A stretch of DNA of 64,000 nucleotides from Bacillota bacterium (GTDB lineage Bacteria > Bacillota > Clostridia > Lachnospirales > Bianqueaceae), in contig JAFRZL010000028.1 of assembly GCA_017442535.1 (NCBI GenBank), positions 45,669 to 109,668 on the forward strand, written 5' to 3'. Position numbers and translations under genes: made by a program. Each line of letters begins with the position of its first letter. Positions within the stretch are counted from its first letter, which is position 1. The notes beneath the pieces are model-generated. The model did no database searches and was not told the DNA's origin. It worked only from the letters and a program-made list of their open reading frames with translations. This document shows, in pieces, positions 33,794 through 43,177 of the stretch.

Positions 33794-34753
33794 TCAGCCG
33801 CGGGATGATTCCTCGATCACTGCCTCGGGCGCGGTTTGCTCGGGCTCGCGCAGCGGATACATCTCTTTCAGCATGTCATTGATTCCATCGGCAAGAGCCG
33901 CGGCGAGCGCATCCTGGTATCCGGAAGAAGTGATCTTGTCATAATCGCTTTGATCACTGATATACCCCATTTCCAACAGCACGGTCGGAACCAGGGTGGC
34001 ATTCAGGATTTCAAAGCGCTCCTCGGCTATGCCGCGGTCGTCGGTCTCGAGCGCCGTCACCGCCTTGAGCTGGATCACGGAAGCAATGCTGCGGCTGATG
34101 TCCATCAGCGTCTGCTCCGTACCGTTGTCCAGACGGATCTTGCCTCCCTCGGTCCGGCGGAAATAGGTCGACGCACCGCGCCGCTCGGAGCTGCCCGCGA
34201 AATAATCGCAGTGCAGGCTGATCGCCATATCGGCATGTGCCTCGTTGATGATCTGTGTGCGCGTCTCGGAAGTAACATCTTCATCCGCCGTACGGGTCAT
34301 AACGACACGGATCTCCGGATAGCGCATGGCGAGCTCCTGACGGAGCTTCTCGCCCACCTGCATGGTGATCTCTTTCTCACGGATACCGCCGACGCCGGGA
34401 TTGCCTCCGTCCGCGCCGCCGCATCCGGGATCGATCACGACGGTATACATGATCGGGACTTCTTCGACGGGGATCGAAATCTCCTCGTCCAGCCCATGCG
34501 TCATATTCGCCACGCCGATCGTCCAGGCTATGATCTGACGGACCGGAGCCGTCATGGTCTCGCCCGACTCTTCGGCATGCGAAGCGGATTTGTCAGGATC
34601 ATCCTTGCTCCTGGAACAGCTGTGCGCCAGGATGATCAGCGCGATCAGCAACACGCCGAGTATCGCCAGAAAAGAAACGAATCGGAAGGGATTCTGCAGG
34701 CGATATTTTTTTCTCTTTCTGCCGCCTCGCGGCTGATTCTGATAGCCGGCCAT
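33794..34753 (-). CDS. N-acetylmuramoyl-L-alanine amidase (Amidase_3) with altered zinc-ligand motif
   Basis: A 319-aa membrane-anchored peptidoglycan amidase. A basic N-terminus is followed by one helix (about residues 30-47, FLAILGVLLIALIILAHS). The Amidase_3 domain (about 100-290) has DPGCGGADGGNPG where the usual motif is DPGHGG, so Cys replaces the first zinc-binding His. The second metal residue (Glu in IREKEITMQ), the His in SLHCDYF and the catalytic Glu in VLLEMGYIS are present. Cys can ligate zinc, so activity is not excluded. The ATG at 34751-34753 suits AAAGGG spacing better than the GTG three codons earlier. Confidence 0.88.
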   Translation of the reverse strand: MAGYQNQPRGGRKRKKYRLQNPFRFVSFLAILGVLLIALIILAHSCSRSKDDPDKSASHAEESGETMTAPVRQIIAWTIGVANMTHGLDEEISIPVEEVPIMYTVVIDPGCGGADGGNPGVGGIREKEITMQVGEKLRQELAMRYPEIRVVMTRTADEDVTSETRTQIINEAHADMAISLHCDYFAGSSERRGASTYFRRTEGGKIRLDNGTEQTLMDISRSIASVIQLKAVTALETDDRGIAEERFEILNATLVPTVLLEMGYISDQSDYDKITSSGYQDALAAALADGINDMLKEMYPLREPEQTAPEAVIEESSRG

Positions 34754-34777
34754 TTCGTTCACCCTTTCTGTTCCGGT

Positions 34778-36805
34778 TTATAATGTCTGCATACTGAAAG
34801 CGATCTTGTGCCTGCCAAGCAGCTCCTGCTCCCTTGTCTGGCAGGAGAAAATCAGGATCTGACGCCGTCCGGCTTCCGCAGAAAGCAGGCGGAGCATTCC
34901 GAGCAGGCGTTCTTCGTCATAGCGGGCGAAGGCGTCGTCCAGGATCAGCGGCAGTTTTTCTTCGCGGCTGAGGACGTCCACCATCGCAAGCCGGAGCGCC
35001 ATATAGATCTGGTCGCCCGTTCCGGCGGACAGGTTCTCGATCCCGTAGTCGTGGCCATCCGCGGAAGTCACGCGCAGCTCGCCTTCCTCTGTAAAGCTCA
35101 CCCGGTTGTAGCGACCTCCCGTCACCTCGGAGACCGTATGGTTCATGAGGCGTGCCAGGGCCGGGCCGTATTCCCGCCGGATCTCACGCGAGAGCGATTC
35201 GATCGCGGAAGAAGCCGCGAGTAATGAAGTCCGCTCCAACTGGAGCGCTTCTTTGCGTTTGCTGACTTCGGTCAGCTCCCGCTGCATCTGTTCGGCATCG
35301 GGCACCGCGGGGATCGCGGCGAGACGCTCTTCCAGCAGTTCTCTGCGGGCGCGCAGAATATCATTGGCCGTCCGGATGAGCCACCCGTCTTTCTCCTGCT
35401 GCTCATGTGCGATCCGGTCCGCCAGTTCGCCGGCCGACCTCGATTGCTGCAGTCTGTCGCGGTATTCGTCAATGGTGGCCACGCCGGCCTGCTGCAGCAG
35501 CTGGTCCATGCGGGACGTGTATTGTGAAAGAGCCGTGCGGATCTGTTCCTGCTCTTCTTTGCAGTCCGCAAGACGCCTTTCCTCCGCAGACAGGCGGTTC
35601 AGACGATCGGCTTCGCCGGCGGAGGCTTCGTCCAGAATGGCTTTATGTTCACGGCGGTGCCGCAGAAAAATACTGACGGCGACGACCAGCATCACGATCC
35701 CGGGCACCAAGGCCACGAAACCGCGGAATTGATGCGTCAGCAGGTAGCCGATCACGCCTCCTGCCACCAGGATGGTGCCAGCCACCAGCCAGATCCAGAC
35801 CTGGCGCGGGATGGGCGGCAGATAGGGCGGATCCAGCGGCTCACGGAGCTTGCCGATCTCCTCGCTGCAGGCCTGCTCGCGCACAACGGCCTCGCCGTAA
35901 CGGGAACGCGCTTCTTTCTCCTGCATGCGCAGCTCGATCAGATTCTCGTACTCCTGATCCGTCCCCACGGGCATCATCCGGCTCTCGTCCTGCTCGCGGA
36001 CATGCTCCTCGATCTGCTGATCCAGTTCCTGCAGATAATTCCGCTGCCAGGGATTGCCCGCGCGCTGCACGACCCAGGCGGCATCCTCCGCGTCCTCTAC
36101 CGCATCGGGGATCGCGTCAAGCTCGCCGAGGATCCTCTCCCGGCGCTCCAGGATCTCATGGGCGCTCCGCAGATTGAGCGTCAGCTCCTGCTCACGAACC
36201 GCGAGTTTCCCCAGCTCTCCTTCGTCGTCAGCCGCTCCGATCCGGTCAAGCTGCGTACGCAGCCGTTCAAGGGAACGGCGGACGGACAGATCCTCATCCC
36301 CCGAGGAAGTCAGATTGTCCAGGCTCTCCTCAAGCTCCTCCCGGATCGAGGACGGGTCGGCCGAAGCCGCGCCCTGAATCACACTGATCGTATTACGGAA
36401 AGCCGCCGGCGATATCGTAAAACTCTCGCCGTCCGGCAGCAGCTGCTGTAAAATACCGTTCCGGATCATCCGCTCCGTCAGATCTTCGCCGGAATCCGCA
36501 TCCGTCACGCGAACCGTATCCGCGGCAAAATCCCGGTCGACCGCGATCCTGCGGCCGCCGCATTCGTAGATCAGGCAGCCCCCGTAAGGGCCCCCGCTCC
36601 ACGGGCGGAAACGCTCCAGGTCTTCCGTATGGGGCTGGGCAGATACAGGCTTGCTGAAGCCGTACAGCATTCCTTCGATAAATTTCATCAGGGTCGTCTT
36701 GCCCGATTCATTCGCGCCGTGAATCAGATTCAGGCCGCTGTCAAACCGGATGGTACGGTTCCGGTACTGACCGAATCCGCGTATATCCGCTTCAAGAAGT
36801 CTCAT
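34778..36805 (-). CDS. YhaN/SMC-like AAA ATPase with two membrane segments
   Basis: A 675-aa split-ATPase protein. The N-terminal Walker A half is HGANESGKTTLMKFIEG. The C-terminal half has the signature region ENLSAGTGDQIYMALRLAMVD and Walker B LPLILDDAFARYDEERL. Two coiled-coil arms lie between, broken by a hinge with two hydrophobic segments (WIWLVAGTILVAGGVIGYLL and FVALVPGIVMLVVAVSIFL). This layout matches B. subtilis YhaN, which pairs with the nuclease YhaO. No YhaO/SbcD-type nuclease gene is present, only a 64-codon ORF. The ATG at 36803-36805 is best spaced from GGAGG. Confidence 0.85.
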   Translation of the reverse strand: MRLLEADIRGFGQYRNRTIRFDSGLNLIHGANESGKTTLMKFIEGMLYGFSKPVSAQPHTEDLERFRPWSGGPYGGCLIYECGGRRIAVDRDFAADTVRVTDADSGEDLTERMIRNGILQQLLPDGESFTISPAAFRNTISVIQGAASADPSSIREELEESLDNLTSSGDEDLSVRRSLERLRTQLDRIGAADDEGELGKLAVREQELTLNLRSAHEILERRERILGELDAIPDAVEDAEDAAWVVQRAGNPWQRNYLQELDQQIEEHVREQDESRMMPVGTDQEYENLIELRMQEKEARSRYGEAVVREQACSEEIGKLREPLDPPYLPPIPRQVWIWLVAGTILVAGGVIGYLLTHQFRGFVALVPGIVMLVVAVSIFLRHRREHKAILDEASAGEADRLNRLSAEERRLADCKEEQEQIRTALSQYTSRMDQLLQQAGVATIDEYRDRLQQSRSAGELADRIAHEQQEKDGWLIRTANDILRARRELLEERLAAIPAVPDAEQMQRELTEVSKRKEALQLERTSLLAASSAIESLSREIRREYGPALARLMNHTVSEVTGGRYNRVSFTEEGELRVTSADGHDYGIENLSAGTGDQIYMALRLAMVDVLSREEKLPLILDDAFARYDEERLLGMLRLLSAEAGRRQILIFSCQTREQELLGRHKIAFSMQTL

Positions 36806-36822
36806 ATCCACACCTCCCTCGG

Positions 36823-37017
36823 TTATTGAATTTCTTTTCCATCAGCCGTATCCGTCCCCTGCATGGCACGGACACCGGCCTCCAGCGCTTTTTCAAGCAT
36901 TTTACGTCCGTCGGGTTCTTCGGTCCCGCGGATCTGCTCCAGCATCGTCTGAATATACCGGCCCAGGAGGTTACCCTGGTTCTCGGCCTGCAGGCGCTCC
37001 CAATCATGCTCCTTCAT
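36823..37017 (-). CDS. small protein, possibly orphan C-terminal domain of a YhaO/SbcD-like nuclease
   Basis: A 64-aa, hydrophilic, probably all-helical protein. Its ATG overlaps the stop of the flavoprotein gene (TAATG), GGAGG precedes it, and it ends 17 bases before the YhaN-like gene, so it is very likely translated. The pattern NLLGRYIQTMLEQI...ALEAGVRAMQG resembles, from memory, the C-terminal helical cap of YhaO-type metallophosphoesterases that normally precede YhaN. If so, it is the stand-alone remnant of that partner. No catalytic residues are present. Confidence 0.6.
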   Translation of the reverse strand: MKEHDWERLQAENQGNLLGRYIQTMLEQIRGTEEPDGRKMLEKALEAGVRAMQGTDTADGKEIQ

Positions 37018-38129
37018 TATTGCCTCCGGATGCTCAGCGCACCGGTGCGGAAAACCAGACCCCGTGGCAGCGGCTGATACATGATTTTGGATTTCAGGTT
37101 CTTGACGATCAGATCCAGCGACATACCGCGGATCGCTTTTTCATAGGCGCGCCGCAATTCCTGCGACGGCCCGGCATCCGCAAGGAGCCTGCCGAGAGCA
37201 TGTCCGGAACGGATGGCATAACTGATGCCCTCTTCCGAACTGGGGCTGATCAGCCCGGCGGCCTCTCCCGCCAGGAAAACCCGGCCTTTGCCGAGATTCA
37301 CGCTCTCCGGTCCGTAAGGTCTGAGCATCAGACACCCTGCCTCCGCCACGGGCTTACTGTCGATCGGAAAGCCCGCCCGGATCACTTCTTCTTTGAGGCG
37401 TTCAAAGCGTTTACGCGCTCCTTCTCCCTCTGGTAAAGCGCTTCCCAGGATCAGCCGGCCTCTTTTGGGGATCATCCAGGAATAATAATCCGTCACCTTC
37501 TGATCGAAAAATGCCGCGTAATAGGGAAGCTCTTCCTCCACTTCAAACCATTGCTGCAGCGCAGCGTAGCGCCTGATGGGGTAAGCCGGTTCGTCGGGAC
37601 CGGACAACCTGGTCTCGAGCGTGCGCCGCACCATGGAGGCCGCGCCGTCGGCCCCTACCAGACATTCTGCTTGCACCTGTGTCGCAGTGCCGTCCTCATG
37701 CTTCAGCTGTACCGTCACATGATCGCCTGCCGGCTCAATAGACCGCACGACTGTACGGTCAGCCAGTTCCACACCCGGCCGGGCCAGCGCCCTTTCCAGC
37801 AAAAACCTGTCAAACGCCTCTCTGTCAATATTGATATACTTCTTGGGATAAAAGCGCTCCAGTCCATTGTCAAAATCAATGGCGCGGATAGCAAATACCT
37901 GGGGCGATTCGAGTACTTTCGCGGGAAGGGCGATGCCAAAAGAAGCAAGCGCTTTCTGCGCCTCTTCGTTCAGCAATCCTCCGCAGTTCTTGCCCTTGCC
38001 GCTGCCGGCGGGCAGGCGGCAGGCGCGCGCCTCGACCAGCAGTACCCGTCTGGTACGGCCGGCTTCCCGTGCCAGCATACAGCCGGCAGGCCCGGCGCCG
38101 ACGATCAGGATATCATATTGATCCGCCAC
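37017..38129 (-). CDS. FAD-dependent oxidoreductase, geranylgeranyl-reductase-like
   Basis: A 370-aa flavoprotein. It has an N-terminal dinucleotide-binding motif (ILIVGAGPAGCMLAREA), a KNCGGLL segment near residue 50, the central GADGAASMVRR motif and a second FAD motif GRVFLAGEAAGLISPSSEEG. These fit the geranylgeranyl reductase family within the p-hydroxybenzoate hydroxylase superfamily. The substrate is unknown; isoprenoid or lipid reduction is possible. The start is GTG at 38127-38129, with AAAGGA about 10 bases upstream. Confidence 0.82.
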   Translation of the reverse strand: MADQYDILIVGAGPAGCMLAREAGRTRRVLLVEARACRLPAGSGKGKNCGGLLNEEAQKALASFGIALPAKVLESPQVFAIRAIDFDNGLERFYPKKYINIDREAFDRFLLERALARPGVELADRTVVRSIEPAGDHVTVQLKHEDGTATQVQAECLVGADGAASMVRRTLETRLSGPDEPAYPIRRYAALQQWFEVEEELPYYAAFFDQKVTDYYSWMIPKRGRLILGSALPEGEGARKRFERLKEEVIRAGFPIDSKPVAEAGCLMLRPYGPESVNLGKGRVFLAGEAAGLISPSSEEGISYAIRSGHALGRLLADAGPSQELRRAYEKAIRGMSLDLIVKNLKSKIMYQPLPRGLVFRTGALSIRRQ

Positions 38130-38161
38130 TTAGATATGTCCTTTCCTCTAACTAACGGCGC

Positions 38162-39556
38162 CTATTTCATGCGGCGCCAGCTCTTCAGATACTTATTTTT
38201 GAGAAGGCCTCCCGAAGCTTTGCCCCAGCCAAGCGGATAGCCGCTGACATTGACCAGGATCCAGCCGTCCGGGTAGTCCCCCGTCAGAGTTTCGCCTTTC
38301 AGATAACGGAGCGTCCGCTCATCTTCCGGACCGTAGGAAACGCTTTGCCGGACCTGATCGGGGCGCAGCATCATCGCGAGTGCCTGTGAAGGTTCAAAGC
38401 GGTCATGCGCGATCTCGCCGAGCAGTAACCCCGGCCGCAGAATGCGGAGGCCTTTGCGCCGCTCCGGATCCAGCAGGACCGCATAGAGCTTGTCGCCGCT
38501 AAGTTCCGTGACAGCTCCCTCGGGGATGATCTCACTGACGGGAACCGTCAGCTCATCTGCCGCCCATTCCTTAAAACACTTGATGGCATTATCCTGCCTC
38601 TGCGGACCCGTTGCGGACCCGTGTCCGGCGGATGAGCCACCACGCCGCAGCAGTGCCGCGAAATGCCCTTCGCCGCGCACCAGATGAGGCCAGAATCTGG
38701 CTGCGCCGGCAAGCTCCGGAGCATCCGTGCCTCCGACCCTGGTGACGCCGTCCGCCATGCCGCCCGCCTTTGATACGGGCTCGATCGACCAATCCGGGTG
38801 CTCGCGCAGGAACTCAAGAAGTATCCCTTCGTCCTCTTCCACCGAATAGGTGCAGGTCGAATACAGGAGCATCCCGCCCGGAGCGGTCATCCGCGCCGCA
38901 TATGGCAGGATCTCTCGCTGGATTTTGGCATAATAGCTGCTGCCGTACTGCATCCAGTTCCTGATGATCGACGGATCCTTCCGGAACATTCCCTCACCGC
39001 TGCATGGCGCGTCCACCAGGACTTTGTCAAAGAAGCCCTCGAACCGCTCTGCGAGCCGGTGAGGACTCTCGGACATGACCACGGCATTTCCGATGCCGAA
39101 CATCTCGAGGTTTTTAAGCAGTGCTTTGGCACGCGAGGCGCTGATATCATTGGCGACCAGCAGCCCGCTGCCCTCAAGCCTGGCTCCCAGTGCGGTACTC
39201 TTCCCTCCGGGCGCCGCGCACAGATCCAGAATCCGGTCCCCCGGCTCAACCGGGAGCAAAGCCGCAGGAGCCATGGCGCTCGGCTCCTGCAGGTAGAAGA
39301 GTCCCGCGGCATAATAAGGCGATGCCGACATAGGAGCCGTATCCTCCCGCAGGTAAAAGCCCGCGGGGCACCAGGGTACCATATCCTCCGTTGCGCCTTC
39401 CGGCAGCAGCGTGCGCAGTCGATCCGGCGTCACTTTGGCGGTATTGGCACGAAGCCCCTGTACATAGGGCCTCTCCATGGCTTCCAGGTAGGCCCGGAGC
39501 CCATCCGGCCCCTGCAGCTCCTCCACTTCCCGCAGGAAACTCTCCGGCAGCTTCAT
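38162..39556 (-). CDS. RNA cytosine-5 methyltransferase, NOL1/NOP2/RsmF type
   Basis: A 464-aa SAM-dependent RNA m5C methyltransferase. The SAM site is ILDLCAAPGGKSTALGARL. The first catalytic Cys is in VDAPCSGEGMFRKD and the second in YSTCTYSVEEDEG. A C-terminal RsmF-type domain follows (about residues 300-464), ending in a PUA-like GWILVNVSGYPLGWGKASGG segment. The target, 16S rRNA or tRNA, cannot be fixed from sequence. Its start overlaps the ynbB stop as ATGA. Confidence 0.88.
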   Translation of the reverse strand: MKLPESFLREVEELQGPDGLRAYLEAMERPYVQGLRANTAKVTPDRLRTLLPEGATEDMVPWCPAGFYLREDTAPMSASPYYAAGLFYLQEPSAMAPAALLPVEPGDRILDLCAAPGGKSTALGARLEGSGLLVANDISASRAKALLKNLEMFGIGNAVVMSESPHRLAERFEGFFDKVLVDAPCSGEGMFRKDPSIIRNWMQYGSSYYAKIQREILPYAARMTAPGGMLLYSTCTYSVEEDEGILLEFLREHPDWSIEPVSKAGGMADGVTRVGGTDAPELAGAARFWPHLVRGEGHFAALLRRGGSSAGHGSATGPQRQDNAIKCFKEWAADELTVPVSEIIPEGAVTELSGDKLYAVLLDPERRKGLRILRPGLLLGEIAHDRFEPSQALAMMLRPDQVRQSVSYGPEDERTLRYLKGETLTGDYPDGWILVNVSGYPLGWGKASGGLLKNKYLKSWRRMK

Positions 39557-40824
39557 TTCAGAACATCCATCGTCGCAAGCGCTTTCATGACGCCGATCTT
39601 ACCATGCTCCCAGGTCAGCGCTCCCTGCATGAAAGCCACGTAGGGCTCACGCATGGGCGCATCCGCGGAAAGCTCGATCGTCGCGCCGGAAATAAAGTTG
39701 CCGGCCGCCATGATGACCTGCGCGCCGCCGTATCCGGGCATATCCCACGGAATCGGCGTGACAAACGAATCTACAGGGCTCGCGGCCTGAATTCCTTCAC
39801 AGAATTTCTCGAGCAGCTTCGGATCCCCCAGCGTCACCGTCTGAACGATGTCGTGGCGAACCTCCTCCGGCCCGGGATAAACCGCAAAGCCCATATCTCC
39901 AAATACTTTGGCGGCAAAAACAGCCGTCTTGACCGCTGCCTCCACCACGCTCGGCGCTTCAAAAAGCCCCTGATACAGCGAACGGTTGACCCCCAGCGTC
40001 GGGCCCTGCTCCTTGCCGAGTCCCGGTGCTGTAAGCCTGACCGCGCAGCGCTCGATCAGATCATGCCGGCCTACAATATAGCCGCCGATCGGCGCCAGTC
40101 CGCCTCCCAGATTCTTGATCAACGAACCCACGCAGAGATCCGCTCCCACCTCGGTGGACTCGATCGCCTCTGTAAACTCTCCATAGCAGTTGTCCACCAT
40201 GCAGATGATGTCGGGGCGCACTGCTTTGACCGCTCTGATAATGCTCCCGATCTCGTCGACCGCAAGCGTATGCCGCACCAGATATCCCTTGGAGCGCTGG
40301 ATCCCGACCAGCCTCGTCTGCGGCTTAAGTGCGGCGACCACCGCCTCCGGATCCGGCAGTCCCTCGGGCGTCAGCTCGACCTGGTTGTAGGTGATCCCAT
40401 AGTCGGCCAGACTCCCCATCTCGGGCCTGATCCCGATCACGCCCTGCAGCGTATCATAGGGTTCACCCGACGCGTAAAGCAGCTCATCCCCCGCCCGCAG
40501 GCAGCCAAAGAGAGCCGTCGACAGCGCGTGCGTACCGCAGATCAGCTGAGGCCGCACCAGCGCATCCTCCGTCCGGAAAATCTCGGCAAAGACAGCCTCC
40601 AGCGTATCCCGTCCCAGATCATTATATCCGTAACCGGTTGTCGTCTCGAAATGATTCTCGCTGACCCGATGCTTCTGAAAAGCGGCCAGCACCTTGGCCT
40701 GATTGGCCTCGGCAATCTCCTCTATATGCTGAAACGCGGGCCGCAGCTCGCGTTCTTTTTGGTGACAATAGTCGCTGACGGCTTCGGGAATCCCCAGAGC
40801 CGTCAGTATCGCTTTTGATATCAT
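39553..40824 (-). CDS. ynbB: methionine gamma-lyase-family PLP enzyme (YnbB, 'aluminium resistance' family)
   Basis: A 423-aa fold-type I PLP enzyme. It has CGTHALSTALFGCLRAGDELLYASG (cofactor phosphate region), CMVDNCYGEFTEAIE (cofactor-ring Asp), and the Lys motif VGSLIKNLGGGLAPIGGYIVG. The family lies directly after hfq in many Clostridia, as here (3-base gap). Labels include aluminium resistance protein and methionine gamma-lyase. A sulfur amino-acid lyase activity is likely but unproven. Confidence 0.88.
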   Translation of the reverse strand: MISKAILTALGIPEAVSDYCHQKERELRPAFQHIEEIAEANQAKVLAAFQKHRVSENHFETTTGYGYNDLGRDTLEAVFAEIFRTEDALVRPQLICGTHALSTALFGCLRAGDELLYASGEPYDTLQGVIGIRPEMGSLADYGITYNQVELTPEGLPDPEAVVAALKPQTRLVGIQRSKGYLVRHTLAVDEIGSIIRAVKAVRPDIICMVDNCYGEFTEAIESTEVGADLCVGSLIKNLGGGLAPIGGYIVGRHDLIERCAVRLTAPGLGKEQGPTLGVNRSLYQGLFEAPSVVEAAVKTAVFAAKVFGDMGFAVYPGPEEVRHDIVQTVTLGDPKLLEKFCEGIQAASPVDSFVTPIPWDMPGYGGAQVIMAAGNFISGATIELSADAPMREPYVAFMQGALTWEHGKIGVMKALATMDVLK

Positions 40825-40827
40825 GTG

Positions 40828-41070
40828 TCAGCTTTGCTCCTCTTTAACAGGATTCATGAAGACCACCGGACGAATCGGAGCAATGGTGGAAATCGCATGC
40901 TTGTAAATCATCTGCTGCTTGCCGTCAGAATCCATCATCAATACAAAATTGTCGTACCCTTTAACGGTGCCCTTGATCTGATACCCGTTGGTCAAAAAAA
41001 CGGTCACTTCTGTTCTCTCTTTACGAAGTGTATTCAGGAACATGTCCTGAAGGTTCAGCTGCTTTGTCAT
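40828..41070 (-). CDS. hfq: RNA chaperone Hfq
   Basis: An 80-aa Sm-fold RNA chaperone that forms a hexamer and helps small RNAs pair with mRNAs. Sm1 covers [20 protein letters not shown] and [18 protein letters not shown]. Sm2 contains the diagnostic [10 protein letters not shown] chose the ATG at 41068-41070 because GGAGGT lies seven bases before it; an earlier in-frame TTG would include that site as codons. Hfq follows miaA in many Clostridia, but here an ECF sigma cluster, a lipase remnant and a MarR gene lie between them. Confidence 0.95.
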   Translation of the reverse strand: MTKQLNLQDMFLNTLRKERTEVTVFLTNGYQIKGTVKGYDNFVLMMDSDGKQQMIYKHAISTIAPIRPVVFMNPVKEEQS

Positions 41071-41123
41071 TCTTATTACCTCCAAAAAAACATAGGAAAA
41101 TATCGGCCTGTTCAGCCAACTCT

Positions 41124-41152
41124 ATTATACCACAAATAAGCCCGGATGGAAA
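41124..41152 (-). promoter_or_regulatory. promoter of the hfq operon
   Basis: Minus-strand TATAAT (41124-41129) with TTTCCA (41147-41152) 17 bases upstream. The -35 region lies in one arm of the terminator at 41141-41181, so the two overlap. Confidence 0.6.
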
Positions 41153-41181
41153 CCTTTTTCAAAAAGATTTTTCCATCCGGG
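41141..41181 (-). terminator. terminator of the ECF sigma/membrane-partner operon
   Basis: A 12-bp stem (CCCGGATGGAAA with complement) closing a 17-base A/T-rich loop, 24 bases after the 41205 stop. On the minus strand it is followed by CTTATTTGT. Confidence 0.65.
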
Positions 41182-41204
41182 TAATTTCGCCGGCCGTCCA
41201 AATA

Positions 41205-42593
41205 TTATTTGGTATTATCGACCCAATAGCGCAGGAATCCATACAGCCACTCGGGTTCGCCGGAATAATAGGTCGTAAGCACCACTTCATCCGAAGCGAT
41301 TACGGCCACCATGCCTTTGTGGGCTTCCTGACGTGCCTTAATCCACTCCACACTCAGTTCCTCCGCGGCGACATAAGCCGTCTTATCCGTCCATTCCTGT
41401 GAAGCGTAATAATCCCGCCACTCGATTGAAAGATTGATAAATCCTCCATCATCCCGCATCAGGCCCAGTGTTATCTCCTGAATCTGCCCCAGCGTGCCGG
41501 AGCCCGGATCCAGGTCGTAGACAAAATGCACATTCTGCAGATGCATTCCTTCCGGCAGTTCGGCCGGGATATACCTGCCAAGCTCGGGGGTCTGCCGGAC
41601 CTGCTCCAGATCCTGTTTCCAGTCATAATAATGGATCTTCTCACCCGTCTGCCTCTCCAACAGACGCAGCAGCGGTTCGGCATCCCGGGGAGAAATCACC
41701 AGACAGAAGTCCGCATAATAAGGATCTACCGCCACACATCCGTTCTGATAGAGTAAGCACTTGACTCGAAGCCCGTTGTCATACTCAAAAATCAGTGTAT
41801 AGAGTGCCTGCCCCGTGAGATTCCGTCGCTCCTCATCCGTGATGACGTGGAATGCGGATCGGTCCAGTGCTTTGATAAATCCCCGCACCACATCCAGATG
41901 TGATGCGTCCAGCCGGTAAAAACCATCATCCTCCGGTTCGATATCACGGCGTCTGAAATCCTCATAGATCAAGGCCGCCACATGTCCGGACATCTGCAGA
42001 TGATCCTCCAGGAGATCCTCCGCTGTACGGAAAGCTATGTCCTCCGCACGTACCAGCGGCATGACATAACCGTTACCCGTGGGGACGCAGACCATGAATT
42101 CAGGATCATACCCTTGAACGGCAAAGAATTCCGCGTCCATCGTGCCGGCCTGCTCCACCCACTCGTCACGGGTAATCCACACTTCGATCAAAGGAGACAC
42201 ATGTCCCAGGTGCTCACCGATGATCTGCGTCGGATAATAGAGATTCTCGATCTGCAGATATACATGACCATGATAGATCAGCAGATTCTTGCCGAAACAT
42301 GCTGCCGCTGTCCGTTCAAAGCTCTCCACCGACACCGGCGCTGCGGGAATTGTCATGCTTTCACTTGTCGTAATCTCCGATGATATCACCGGATTGACAA
42401 ACGAATCCCATGGCCACGGACGCTGCAGTCCCCAATGATAAAAGGCTATACCGCCGATAATCAGGGTCAGGCAGGCTGCTGCCGCGATCAGGACCTTAAG
42501 GCGGGTGCGTGAAACGGGATAGGGCCGCGAAGCCGCCTCGATCCAGGCTTCATCCACTTCTCCGATAGACTGCATCAGATCATCCGCATTCAT
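41205..42593 (-). CDS. single-pass membrane protein, probable anti-sigma or sigma-linked sensor
   Basis: A 462-aa protein I do not recognise by family. A short cytoplasmic N-terminus (residues 1-31, beginning MNADDLMQSIGEVDEAWIEA) precedes one helix (about 32-52, VLIAAAACLTLIIGGIAFYHW), then a large extracytoplasmic region. It overlaps the ECF sigma gene by ATGA, the standard layout for a sigma factor with its regulator. The N-terminus would be the sigma-binding part. The ectodomain is rich in aromatic and acidic residues. I see no enzyme motif in it. Confidence 0.75.
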   Translation of the reverse strand: MNADDLMQSIGEVDEAWIEAASRPYPVSRTRLKVLIAAAACLTLIIGGIAFYHWGLQRPWPWDSFVNPVISSEITTSESMTIPAAPVSVESFERTAAACFGKNLLIYHGHVYLQIENLYYPTQIIGEHLGHVSPLIEVWITRDEWVEQAGTMDAEFFAVQGYDPEFMVCVPTGNGYVMPLVRAEDIAFRTAEDLLEDHLQMSGHVAALIYEDFRRRDIEPEDDGFYRLDASHLDVVRGFIKALDRSAFHVITDEERRNLTGQALYTLIFEYDNGLRVKCLLYQNGCVAVDPYYADFCLVISPRDAEPLLRLLERQTGEKIHYYDWKQDLEQVRQTPELGRYIPAELPEGMHLQNVHFVYDLDPGSGTLGQIQEITLGLMRDDGGFINLSIEWRDYYASQEWTDKTAYVAAEELSVEWIKARQEAHKGMVAVIASDEVVLTTYYSGEPEWLYGFLRYWVDNTK

Positions 42594-43147
42594 TGTCCCA
42601 CCCCCTTCTCATTCAGATAACGGGACAGTGCCAGACGGATCCTGTGCAGCGTCACTGAGATAGTGCCCTCCCGTTTGTGATGACGTTCCGCGATCTCCCG
42701 GATACTGTCGCCAAACCAGTAACGGCGCAGAAACATATCCCTCTGATCCTCAGGAAGCGCAGTCAGAAAAGCATTCAGATGATCGGTCAGTTCCGCTGCG
42801 GCAATCTCATCCTCGGGCAGAGGATCCCCACTCGCAGCCTCTGCAAGCTCATCCAAAAACATAGAGAGACGGCGGTCCCTCTTATCCGCCTGCGCGTACT
42901 TGATCCGGTTCAGAGCCAGATTACGGGTGATCCTGCCAAGATAGATCTTAAGACTGTCCGGTCTGGCAGGAGGAATACTCTGCCAGGCTTTCAGAAAGGT
43001 GTCATTCAGTATTTCTTCGGCATCTTCACGGTTCTGCAGCAAATTCATGGCGATGCTGCCGCAATAGGAGCCGTACTGGCCGCGTGCCGCGTTGACAGCC
43101 TCCTGATCACGGTACCAGAACAGTTGAATAATCTCCTTATCCTGCAT
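42590..43147 (-). CDS. ECF-type RNA polymerase sigma factor
   Basis: A 185-aa ECF (group 4) sigma factor. Region 2 includes NRE(D)AEEILNDTFLKAWQS and LGRITRNLALNRIKYAQ. Region 4 has the helix-turn-helix FLRRYWFGDSIREIAERHHKREGTI. It pairs with the overlapping membrane protein at 41205-42593, which probably holds it inactive until a signal arrives. A candidate autoregulatory promoter lies at 43178-43208. GGGGGG precedes the ATG. Confidence 0.9.
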   Translation of the reverse strand: MQDKEIIQLFWYRDQEAVNAARGQYGSYCGSIAMNLLQNREDAEEILNDTFLKAWQSIPPARPDSLKIYLGRITRNLALNRIKYAQADKRDRRLSMFLDELAEAASGDPLPEDEIAAAELTDHLNAFLTALPEDQRDMFLRRYWFGDSIREIAERHHKREGTISVTLHRIRLALSRYLNEKGVGQ

Positions 43148-43177
43148 TCGTATCCCCCCTTTCGTCCCTTCTGCTTA

